A stretch of 64,000 nucleotides of DNA from Streptomyces sp. CNH099 (lineage in GTDB: Bacteria; Actinomycetota; Actinomycetes; Streptomycetales; Streptomycetaceae), in assembly GCA_000514715.1 (NCBI GenBank), contig KI911459.1, positions 615,594 through 679,593 of the forward strand. Direction: 5' to 3'. The position numbers and the translations under genes were made by a program. The notes beneath the pieces were generated by a model, which made no database searches, had not been told where the DNA came from, and was given only the letters and a program-made list of their open reading frames with translations. The number at the start of each line of letters is the position of its first letter. Within the stretch, counting starts at the first letter, position 1. Positions 33,776 through 40,732 of this stretch are shown here, piece after piece.

Positions 33776-35113
33776 ATGGAGCCCAACACCCTGCTCGACG
33801 CGGCACTCGACGAGGCCGGCATCTCCCACGCCGGGCTCGCCGCGCACGTCAACCGGGCCGGTGCCGCCCGCGGTCTGCGGCTGCGGTACGAGCACACCGC
33901 CGTCGCCCGCTGGCTCAAGGGCCAGCGGCCGCGCGGCCAGGTGCCCGACCTCATCTGCGAGGTGCTGGCCGAGCGCCTCGACCGCCCGGTCACGCTGGAC
34001 GACATCGGCTTCGGCTCCGCCGGCGGCACCTCGTCGGCCGCCGCGCCGCTCGCCCGCTTCGTCGAGCGCGCCACCGCCCTGTGGCGCTCCGACGAGCAGC
34101 AGCACCCGCACGTCGTCGGCGCCCGCGCGCTCACCGGGACCCCCGCCGTCATCCCGGTGTGGGAGTGGGAGAACCCGCCGGAGGACGGGGACGTCTCCCG
34201 CAGCGGACCGGTGCACGTCAGCGAGGCCGACGTCACCACCCTCAGGGCCGCCCGCGCGCACTACGAGCAGATGTACCGCAAGGCCGGCGGCATGGCGACC
34301 CGCGCCCGCGTCGTGCGCTTCCTCAACTCCGAGGCGGCGCCGCTGCTCCGCGGGTCGTACGGCGACGAACTGGGCCGGCGGCTGCACCGGGCCACCGGCG
34401 GCCTCGTCGCCGTCGCCGGCATCTGCGCGTACGACTCGGACGCCCTCGGGCTGTCGCAGCGCTACTTCCACCAGGCGCTGCGGCTGGCCAAGGCGAGCGG
34501 GGACCGCGGCTTCGGCGCGTACGTCATCGCGATGCTCGTCAACCAGTCGCTGTTCCTCCGGGAGTACCGCCAGGCGGTGGCGTTCGCGGAGGCCGCGCTG
34601 CGGGCCGCGGACCAGGACGTCAGCCCCGCCCTGGCGGCCGACCTGTACGCGATGCAGGCCAAGGCGTACGCCTTCCTCGGCGACCGCTCGGGCACCCTGG
34701 ACTGCATCCGCCGCGCCGAGTCCGCCGCCGGACGGATCAGCGCACGCCGGGAGCCGGCCGAGACCGACTACGTCCAGCCGGGTCTGGTCAACGTGCAGGT
34801 GGCCGAGGCGCTCTTACGCATCGGGGACCTGCGCGCCGCCCGCGAACAGGCGGCGACCGCCGTGCACCGTCCCGCCCACGACCGGGGGCGGGTGCACCGG
34901 CTGGCGATTCTGAGCCACGTCGAACTGCGCCAGGGGGACGCCGAGGAGGCGGCGGAGTCGGCGCTGGAAATGGCACGAGCGGCCAGAGGGATGGAGTCGC
35001 AGCGGCTGCGGGACAGGTTGCGCGCGGTCCGTCGCCATCTGACCGAGACCGGCGGAGGGGGGACCGCCGAGGCGGCGGAGCTGATCGACGCAGCGTTGCG
35101 CGTTCCGCTCTGA
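33776..35113 (+). CDS. NsdA-like HTH/TPR transcriptional regulator with a TTA codon
   Basis: This 445-residue protein has an N-terminal helix-turn-helix region (LLDAALDEAGISHAGLAAHV, with YEHTAVARWLKGQRP) and helical TPR-like repeats from about 160 to the end. The layout resembles the Streptomyces developmental repressors NsdA/NsdB. GCAGGAGGG precedes ATG 33776. Leu347 is encoded by TTA (34814-34816), so synthesis should depend on the bldA tRNA. The Nudix gene follows after 45 bases and is probably co-transcribed. The promoter has a perfect TTCAC/GTGAA palindrome, likely an autoregulatory site. NsdA kinship is by layout, not proven. Confidence 0.8.
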   Translation: MEPNTLLDAALDEAGISHAGLAAHVNRAGAARGLRLRYEHTAVARWLKGQRPRGQVPDLICEVLAERLDRPVTLDDIGFGSAGGTSSAAAPLARFVERATALWRSDEQQHPHVVGARALTGTPAVIPVWEWENPPEDGDVSRSGPVHVSEADVTTLRAARAHYEQMYRKAGGMATRARVVRFLNSEAAPLLRGSYGDELGRRLHRATGGLVAVAGICAYDSDALGLSQRYFHQALRLAKASGDRGFGAYVIAMLVNQSLFLREYRQAVAFAEAALRAADQDVSPALAADLYAMQAKAYAFLGDRSGTLDCIRRAESAAGRISARREPAETDYVQPGLVNVQVAEALLRIGDLRAAREQAATAVHRPAHDRGRVHRLAILSHVELRQGDAEEAAESALEMARAARGMESQRLRDRLRAVRRHLTETGGGGTAEAAELIDAALRVPL

Positions 35114-35158
35114 GCGGGGGCCGTCACCGCCACTGGACGGCGACAAGGGGGATGGTAC

Positions 35159-35692
35159 GTGCGATGGAGGAACCTCAGGGAGCACACCGTGTACGAAAAC
35201 CGCTGGTTCCGCGTCAACCTGGCCGACGTGGAACTCCCGGACGGGCGCCACCTGGACCACTATCTGATCCGCCTGCGACCCGTCGCCGTGGCGACCGCGG
35301 TCAACGAGGCGAACGAGGTGCTGCTGCTGTGGCGGCACCGGTTCATCACCGACGTCTACGGATGGGAACTGGCCGCCGGGGTGGTGGAGGACGGGGAGGA
35401 CCCCGAGGCCGCCGCCGCCCGCGAGATGGAGGAGGAGACCGGCTGGCGGCCCGGCCCGCTCACCCACCTGATGACCGTCGAGCCGTCCAACGGCCTGACG
35501 GACGCCCGGCACCTCATGTACTACGCCACGGAGGCGGTGCAGATCGGCGATCCCGAGGACGACTTCGAGTCCGACCGCCGCGAGTGGGTGCCCCTGAAGG
35601 GGGTGCCCGACATGGTCGGCCGCGGGGAGGTGCCCGCCGCGAACATGGCGGCGGCGCTGCTCATGCTCCACCACCTGCGCCTCGGCGCCTGA
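35159..35692 (+). CDS. Nudix hydrolase
   Basis: This 177-residue protein is of the ADP-ribose-pyrophosphatase-like Nudix type. A complete Nudix box is seen in GVVEDGEDPEAAAAREMEEE followed by TGW, with the upstream beta strand WGWELAAG-like YGWELAAG. It should hydrolyse a nucleoside diphosphate linked to another group; the substrate is unknown. GTG 35159 is chosen with AAGGGGGA upstream, and a further in-frame start is absent. It follows the HTH/TPR regulator at 45 bases and ends before an 18-bp-stem terminator. Confidence 0.9.
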   Translation: MRWRNLREHTVYENRWFRVNLADVELPDGRHLDHYLIRLRPVAVATAVNEANEVLLLWRHRFITDVYGWELAAGVVEDGEDPEAAAAREMEEETGWRPGPLTHLMTVEPSNGLTDARHLMYYATEAVQIGDPEDDFESDRREWVPLKGVPDMVGRGEVPAANMAAALLMLHHLRLGA

Positions 35693-35709
35693 CCGGGCCC
35701 GCCGGGCCC

Positions 35710-35748
35710 GCCGGTGTGCCGGCCCCGTCGCGGGGCCGGCACACCGGC
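35710..35748. terminator. bidirectional terminator, 18-bp stem
   Basis: A perfect 18-bp stem (35710-35727 with 35731-35748) closes a TCG loop between the convergent Nudix and coiled-coil genes. It is one of the strongest hairpins in the window. Confidence 0.88.
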
Positions 35749-35767
35749 GGCCGGCGGCCCGCGCCGC

Positions 35768-36025
35768 TCAGCGGCCCAGGGCCTGCCATAACGCCAGCAC
35801 CATCGCCGCCGCACCGGTCAGCGCGGCGATCGAGGGCAGTGGCCAGCGCGAGTGCTCCAGCGAGGTGACGCGTGCCGTGAGCTCGTCGATCTCCCGCTCC
35901 ATCTGCTGACTACGCTGTGACAGCAGTGCGAGCCGCCCGTCGATGCGGGCGAGGCCCACATCGAGCGAGCGCCGGATCTCGGCGAGCTCGGACACGACCG
36001 CACTCGTGTCGGGTTCGGTGGCCAC
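35768..36025 (-). CDS. small coiled-coil membrane-anchored protein with a TTA codon
   Basis: This 85-residue protein starts at GTG 36025, behind an excellent AAAGGAG site 7 bases away. Residues 8-58 form a heptad-type coiled coil (ELAEIRRSLDVGLARIDGRL, QQMEREIDELTARVTSLEH), and the C terminus is one hydrophobic helix (SIAALTGAAAMVLALWQAL). Leu79 is a TTA codon (35789-35791), implying bldA-dependent translation. No family is recognised; the layout resembles small phage XhlA-like proteins, but no phage genes are near. Its promoter shares the palindrome/-10 layout of the HTH/TPR regulator, so the two are probably co-regulated. Confidence 0.72.
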   Translation of the reverse strand: MATEPDTSAVVSELAEIRRSLDVGLARIDGRLALLSQRSQQMEREIDELTARVTSLEHSRWPLPSIAALTGAAAMVLALWQALGR

Positions 36026-36109
36026 GGTCTGCTCCTTTGTCCCGTCCGTGCCCCGCGTCCGCCCCCCATGGAAGTCCACCGAGGGGGGCGCGCGGGAGCG
36101 TGTGGAGGG

Positions 36110-36145
36110 TGCATATGCACGTGCCTTTCACGCGCCCCGTGTGAA
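36110..36145 (-). promoter_or_regulatory. second copy of the palindrome/-10 architecture
   Basis: TTCACGCGCCCCGTGTGAA (36127-36145) followed on the minus strand, after 11 bases, by TATGCA (36115-36110). It matches the regulator promoter in arm sequence and in the 11-base spacing, and points toward the TTA-containing coiled-coil gene. Confidence 0.6.
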
Positions 36146-36300
36146 TGCGTCACGCAGGGTGACGGGCGCGGGTGCGCGGGCCGCGGCCCGCGCCCGGCGG
36201 ACGGCGGCCGGGAGCATGCGGAGGCCGCCGGAATACTCCGCGGGGAGCAGGCCGGGTGCCGCTGGCCGTACGACGACCCGGACCCCCTCCGAGCGGGAGT

Positions 36301-36333
36301 CTCAAGGGTGTCAGCACCACAGACCCCCTTGAG
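36301..36333 (+). promoter_or_regulatory. inverted repeat overlapping the ribosome site of the SHOCT gene
   Basis: CTCAAGGGTGTC (36301-36312) and GACCCCCTTGAG (36322-36333) pair with one mismatch. The 3' arm overlaps the GAGGAG ribosome site (36331-36336) 9 bases before ATG 36346. It could be an operator or an RNA hairpin limiting translation. Confidence 0.5.
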
Positions 36334-36345
36334 GAGTTGAGACCG

Positions 36346-36666
36346 ATGCACACCCTGGCGCACTGGAACGACGACGGCCCCGGCCCCTGGATCCTGCTCT
36401 TCCCGCTCATGTGGGCGCTGGTACTCGGCGGCCTGTTCTTCTTCGTCCGCCGCGTCGTCTGGCGCGGCCGCGGCGCGCCGTGGCGGCGGTTCCGCGGCGG
36501 TCCCGGCGGTCCCGGCGGCGCGGGATACGGCGAGCAGTCGCCGATCGCGGTGCTCGGCCGGCGCTTCGCGGCGGGCGAGATCGACGAGGACGAGTACTGG
36601 CGCCGGCTGTCCGTGCTGAACGAGGAGTTCGGGCGCCACACCGACACCAAGGGCGGTGCGGCATGA
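36346..36666 (+). CDS. SHOCT-domain small membrane protein
   Basis: This 106-residue protein has one N-terminal membrane helix (about 15-36, WILLFPLMWALVLGGLFFFV), a basic Gly/Arg linker and a C-terminal SHOCT domain (LGRRFAAGEIDEDEYWRRLS). SHOCT domains are short oligomerisation or protein-interaction modules common next to membrane transporters. GAGGAG precedes ATG 36346. The stop overlaps the ATG of the ABC ATPase (ATGA), so it belongs to the same transcript and may be an accessory subunit of the exporter. Confidence 0.85.
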   Translation: MHTLAHWNDDGPGPWILLFPLMWALVLGGLFFFVRRVVWRGRGAPWRRFRGGPGGPGGAGYGEQSPIAVLGRRFAAGEIDEDEYWRRLSVLNEEFGRHTDTKGGAA

Positions 36667-37487
36667 CGCACGCGACCGGCACCGCCTCCGTGATCACCGG
36701 CGCGGCCGCCCGCGTCGTCGACGCGGTCAAGGTCTACGGCAGCGGCGACACCGAGGTCCGGGCGCTCGACGGCGTCGGCGTCGCCTTCCCGGCCGGGAGG
36801 TTCACGGCCATCATGGGCCCCTCGGGGTCCGGGAAGTCCACGCTGATGCACTGCGCCGCCGGCCTGGACACGCTCACCTCCGGCGCCGCCTTCATCGGCG
36901 ACACCGAGCTGGGCGCGCTCGGCGACAAGCGGCTGACGATGCTGCGCCGGGACCGGATCGGCTTCGTCTTCCAGGCGTTCAACCTGCTCCCGACGCTGAC
37001 CGTCGCCGAGAACATCACCCTGCCGATGGACCTGGCCGGCCGCCGCGGCGACCCCGCGTGGACCGACTCGCTGATCGACGTGGTCGGCCTGCGCGACCGG
37101 CTGCACCACCGGCCCGCGGAGCTGTCCGGCGGCCAGCAGCAGCGCGTCGCCGTGGCCCGCGCCTTCGCGGGCCGCCCCGACGTGGTCTTCGCCGACGAGC
37201 CCACCGGCAACCTCGACTCGCGCTCCGGCGCCGAGGTCCTGGGCCTGCTCGCCGACACCGTGCGCGAGCTGGGCCGCACCGTGGTCATGGTCACCCACGA
37301 TCCGGTCGCCGCGGCCTACGCCGACGAGGTGGTCTTCCTCGCCGACGGCCGGCTGGTCGACCGCATGGAGGCGCCCACCGCGGACCGCGTACTGGACCGG
37401 ATGCAGCGCTTCGTGGGCGAGGGCCCCCGCAGCCCCCGCACCGCCCGGTCCCTCAACGACACTGCGGAGAGGAAGAACCCGTCATGA
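36663..37487 (+). CDS. MacB/LolD-type ABC transporter ATP-binding protein
   Basis: This 274-residue ATPase has Walker A (GPSGSGKST), Q loop (FVFQAFNLLP), signature (LSGGQQQRVAVARA), Walker B (VVFADEPTGNLDS) and a switch His in VTHDPVAAAYADEVVF. It energises the FtsX-like permease that follows, with which its stop overlaps (ATGA). Systems of this type act by mechanotransmission, in antibiotic or peptide export or resistance, or in lipoprotein handling; the substrate is unknown. Confidence 0.95.
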   Translation: MTHATGTASVITGAAARVVDAVKVYGSGDTEVRALDGVGVAFPAGRFTAIMGPSGSGKSTLMHCAAGLDTLTSGAAFIGDTELGALGDKRLTMLRRDRIGFVFQAFNLLPTLTVAENITLPMDLAGRRGDPAWTDSLIDVVGLRDRLHHRPAELSGGQQQRVAVARAFAGRPDVVFADEPTGNLDSRSGAEVLGLLADTVRELGRTVVMVTHDPVAAAYADEVVFLADGRLVDRMEAPTADRVLDRMQRFVGEGPRSPRTARSLNDTAERKNPS

Positions 37488-40084
37488 GCGGCACCCGCGC
37501 GTCGCTGCGGCTGAGCATGGCCGGGCTGCGCACGCACAAGCGGCGGTTCGCCGGCACGTTCTTCGCCGTGCTCCTCGGCGTCGCGTTCCTCGGCGGCACC
37601 CTCGTCATGGGGGACACCCTGAGGTCCAGCTTCGACGCCATGTTCGGCCGCGCCACCGGCGGCACGGACGCGGTGGTGCGCGGCGACGACATGATCACCA
37701 CCCCCGGCGAGTCGTTCGGCACCCGCCGGTCCGTCCCCACCCGGCTGGCGGACGAGATCGACAGGATGCCCGGCGTCGCCGCGGCCGAGCCCCGTATCGA
37801 GGGCCCCGGACAACTGCTCGACGAGGACGGCGAGCCGGTGGGCGGCGGGGGCCCTCCGACCCTGGCCGGCAACTGGATCGCCGACAAGGACCTGAACTCG
37901 TACCAGATCGCCGAGGGCCGCGCGCCCGAGCGGTCCGGCGAGGCGGTCGTCAACCGGGGCGCCGCGAAGGCCGGCGGCCTGGACATCGGCGACACCACGA
38001 CCGTGCGCACCCCCGACCCGCTGAAGGTGACGATCGTCGGCATCTCCACCTTCGGCGGCGAGGACGCCATGGGCCAGACCACTTTCACGGCGCTCACCCG
38101 GGCCGACGCGGAGAAGCACCTCACCGCCGAGCCCGGCCGGGCCACCAGCATCCAGGTGCGCGCCGGCCCGGGGGAGAGCCAGGAAGAGCTGGTCAAGACG
38201 CTGACCCCGGCGCTGCCCGAGGGCATCGAGGCCGTCACCGGGCAGGAGGTCACCGAGGAGAACCAGGACCAGATCGCCGGCCAGTTCCTCAGCGGCTTCA
38301 CCGCCGGCCTGCTCGGCTTCGCCGGCGTGGCCATGCTGGTCGCGACGTTCAGCATCTACAACACCTTCGCGATCGTCGTCGCCCAGCGCACCCGCGACAA
38401 CGCGCTGCTCCGCGCGATCGGCGCCACCCGGCGCCAGATCGTGGGCCAGACGCTCGCCGAGGCCCTGGTCGTCGCCGTGGTCGCCTCGCTCGCCGGCCTC
38501 GCCGGCGGGCTGGGGATCGCGGCCGGGCTGCAGGCGCTGTTCCCGGCGGTCGGCTTCCCGTTCCCCGACGGCGACCTGGTGGTCAGCGGGCTGTCGCTCG
38601 CCCTGCCGTTCGCCACCGGCGTCCTGGTGTGCCTGGCCTCCGCGCTGGCGCCCGCAATCCGCGCCGGCCGCACCGCGCCGCTGGCGGCGCTGCGCGAGAC
38701 GGCCGTCGACGGCTCGGGCTCCTCCCGGGTACGTGCCCTGACCGGCGGCCTGCTCATCGCCGCGGGCGCCGGGCTGACGGTCTACGGAGCGGTGCCCGGC
38801 GGAGACTCCGCCGACCCGTCGGTGACGCTGACGGTCGCCGGCGCGGTGGTCACCCTCGCCGCGTTCGTGGTGCTGGGCCCGGTGGCGTCCGCGTACGCCG
38901 TACGGATCCTCGGCGCCCCGCTGCGCCGCATGAACGGCCGCCTGGCCCGCCGCAACGCGCTGCGCAGCCCCAAGCGCACCGCGGCCACCGCGACCGCGCT
39001 GATGATCGGCGTCGCCGTGGTGTCCCTGTTCACCGTCTTCGGCGCCTCGCTGAAGTCCACGATGGACCAGACCGTCTCGCGCGCCTTCGCCGGCGACGTG
39101 GCGGTGCGGGTGCCGGCCTTCGGGCCGGAGAGCGGCGCGCTCAGCCCGAAGGTCGCCCCCGCGGTGGCGAAGCTGCCGGAGGTGGAGCACGCGCTCGGCC
39201 TCGGCACCGGGGTGGCGCGGGTGGATGATGGGGGTACCGCCCATGCCGAAGGCAATGGGGGAGGGCGGGCGCTGACCGTCACCGACCCGGAGCGGATGGG
39301 CGACGTGCTGGACCTCGGCGCGGTCGAGGGCAGCCTGACGGGCCTGGGCACGACCGGGGTCGCGGTCTCGCAGAGCGAGGCGGACGACCACGGCTGGCAG
39401 GTCGGCAGCACCGCCCGCTTCACCTTCACCGACGGCGAGAAGCAGCCCTTCACCGTACGGGCCGTCTACGACCGGGCGGACCTCGCCGGGGACTACGTCC
39501 TCACCCGCGAGGCGTGGCAGCCGCACCGGATGCAGGACTCCGACTCGCTGGTCGCGGTTGCGTTCCGGGACGGCGTGTCCGAGGCGGACGGCAAGGCGGC
39601 GGTGGAGGGTGTCGCCGAGCGGTACGGCAACCCGGAGGTGCAGACGCGGGACGAGTTCGCCGAGTCCTCGGCGGCCGGCGTCGACATGATGCTGACGCTG
39701 GTGTACGCGATGCTGGCGCTCGCCGTGCTCATCGCGCTGCTGGGCATCGCCAACACCCTCACCCTCGCCGTGCACGAGCGGACCCGCGAGCTGGGCCTGC
39801 TGCGGGCGGTCGGGCAGACCCGGGCGCAGCTGCGCGCGATGGTCCGCTGGGAGTCGGTGCTGGTGGCCGCCTTCGGCACGGTCGGCGGGCTGACGCTCGG
39901 CGCGTTCCTCGGCTGGGCCATGACGAGGGCCACGGACTCGTCCGGCGACGGGGTGTTCACCGTGCCGCCGGTCCAGCTGTCGATCGTGGCGCTGGTCGGC
40001 ATCACGGCCGGCGCGCTGGCGGCCTGGCGCCCGTCCCGCCGGGCGGCGCGACTGGACGTGCTGGGCGCGATCGCCACGGAGTGA
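37484..40084 (+). CDS. FtsX-like ABC transporter permease (two FtsX domains)
   Basis: This 866-residue permease has an N-terminal membrane helix, a large extracellular MacB-PCD-type domain, then FtsX cores at about 270-400 and 740-860 (TRDNALLRAIGATRRQIVGQ and TRELGLLRAVGQTRAQLRAM). In the second extracellular domain, residues 583-594 (GGTAHAEGNGGG) lie between VARVDD and RALTVTDPERM and are encoded by a 35-bp repeat (39230-39264). They look like an inserted loop. It completes the SHOCT-ATPase-permease operon and converges on a minus-strand gene. Confidence 0.93.
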   Translation: MSGTRASLRLSMAGLRTHKRRFAGTFFAVLLGVAFLGGTLVMGDTLRSSFDAMFGRATGGTDAVVRGDDMITTPGESFGTRRSVPTRLADEIDRMPGVAAAEPRIEGPGQLLDEDGEPVGGGGPPTLAGNWIADKDLNSYQIAEGRAPERSGEAVVNRGAAKAGGLDIGDTTTVRTPDPLKVTIVGISTFGGEDAMGQTTFTALTRADAEKHLTAEPGRATSIQVRAGPGESQEELVKTLTPALPEGIEAVTGQEVTEENQDQIAGQFLSGFTAGLLGFAGVAMLVATFSIYNTFAIVVAQRTRDNALLRAIGATRRQIVGQTLAEALVVAVVASLAGLAGGLGIAAGLQALFPAVGFPFPDGDLVVSGLSLALPFATGVLVCLASALAPAIRAGRTAPLAALRETAVDGSGSSRVRALTGGLLIAAGAGLTVYGAVPGGDSADPSVTLTVAGAVVTLAAFVVLGPVASAYAVRILGAPLRRMNGRLARRNALRSPKRTAATATALMIGVAVVSLFTVFGASLKSTMDQTVSRAFAGDVAVRVPAFGPESGALSPKVAPAVAKLPEVEHALGLGTGVARVDDGGTAHAEGNGGGRALTVTDPERMGDVLDLGAVEGSLTGLGTTGVAVSQSEADDHGWQVGSTARFTFTDGEKQPFTVRAVYDRADLAGDYVLTREAWQPHRMQDSDSLVAVAFRDGVSEADGKAAVEGVAERYGNPEVQTRDEFAESSAAGVDMMLTLVYAMLALAVLIALLGIANTLTLAVHERTRELGLLRAVGQTRAQLRAMVRWESVLVAAFGTVGGLTLGAFLGWAMTRATDSSGDGVFTVPPVQLSIVALVGITAGALAAWRPSRRAARLDVLGAIATE
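39230..39264 (+). repeat. 35-bp palindrome-bearing repeat, in-frame copy in the permease
   Basis: It begins GGGGGTACCGCCCAT, has a TGCC-GAA-GGCA hairpin centre and ends ATGGGGGAGG. It is read in the same frame as the etfA and alpha-galactosidase copies; only the hairpin arms differ, and they differ in a compensatory way. Confidence 0.85.
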
Positions 40085-40240
40085 CCCGCGGCGGGCACGG
40101 CGGCAGGCGGCTCGTCCGGCTCCTCACGAGCAGGGCGGGCCGCCCGCACGTCGGCGCCGAGCCCTAGCGGGTGCCCGGCGAACGCGCAGGCGGCCGCCCC
40201 GGTCCCGCGGTGCGGGCGCGCCCCCGCGGAGCGGGTCCCG

Positions 40241-40582
40241 TCAGCCGAAGTCCGCCGCCCCGCCCGCCCGGCCGCGCGCAGCGCGCACAGCTTCGAGGAA
40301 GCGGCCGGCCGCCTTCGCGCCCGAGTCCTCGCCGCCGGCCCGCTCGCCGGTCAGCGTCAGCACGTACTGCCGGCCGTTGACCGACGCCAGTGCCCGGTCG
40401 CCGCGGCCGAACCACGCCCGGCCCGCGCGCACCTCCTGCACCGGGGCACTGTCGATCTGGGTGCCGTAGCTGGTGAGCAACTCCAGCCGGCCGTCCTTTA
40501 TATGCACCTGTCCCGCCCGGGTGAGCGAGCGCAACCAGCGCCCGATCCGCACCCCGCGAGCCGTGTACTCCGTCTCCGCCAC
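40241..40582 (-). CDS. conserved hypothetical protein, 113 aa
   Basis: I do not recognise a family for this protein. It looks like a small beta-rich soluble domain: a basic start (YTARGVRIGRWLRSLTRAGQ), then strands around VHIKDGRLELLTSYG, APVQEVRAGRAWFG and RQYVLTLTGERAG, and a C-terminal helix. The pattern suggests a PH-like fold, which is a guess. GTG 40582 follows an excellent GAGGAGGG site. It contains an AUA Ile codon, rare in this genome. A repeat copy lies just upstream of its ribosome site (40598-40649). Confidence 0.7.
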   Translation of the reverse strand: MAETEYTARGVRIGRWLRSLTRAGQVHIKDGRLELLTSYGTQIDSAPVQEVRAGRAWFGRGDRALASVNGRQYVLTLTGERAGGEDSGAKAAGRFLEAVRAARGRAGGAADFG

Positions 40583-40597
40583 GCCGACCCTCCTCGG

Positions 40598-40649
40598 CTC
40601 CCCCACGGCGCTCCCTCCGGAGCGACGAGCGCGCATGGGCGGCACCGCC
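40598..40649 (-). repeat. intergenic relative of the 35-bp repeat with longer centre
   Basis: Ends are CTCCCCCA and GGGCGGCACCGCC (the complement of the GGYGGTRCCGCCC-type end). The centre holds a 6-bp hairpin, CGCTCC-CTCC-GGAGCG (40609-40624). It lies between two divergent genes. Confidence 0.6.
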
Positions 40650-40720
40650 GGCTTCCGCCGACGGCACCAGCACTGCTGCCAGTGTGCCCACGACGGGCCG
40701 GGGTGGCCAGAGCCGCCGCA

Positions 40721-40726
40721 TATGAT
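40721..40726 (+). promoter_or_regulatory. -10 box of a probable leaderless promoter
   Basis: TATGAT, near consensus, lies 6 bases before GTG 40733 with no ribosome site between. Confidence 0.55.
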
Positions 40727-40732
40727 CGGGGT

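Larger units (their letters stand above)
36026..36345. other. 320-base divergent regulatory region
   Basis: No supported gene. It holds, in order, a 12-bp perfect palindrome (GTGCATATGCAC, 36109-36120), the shared-type operator (36127-36145) and a long inverted repeat before the SHOCT gene (36301-36333). Confidence 0.5.

Noticed and set aside
35768..36025. XhlA/holin-like layout as a sign of prophage
   Set aside because: No lysin, tail, integrase or other phage gene lies nearby, and the shared promoter architecture ties it to the regulator locus.
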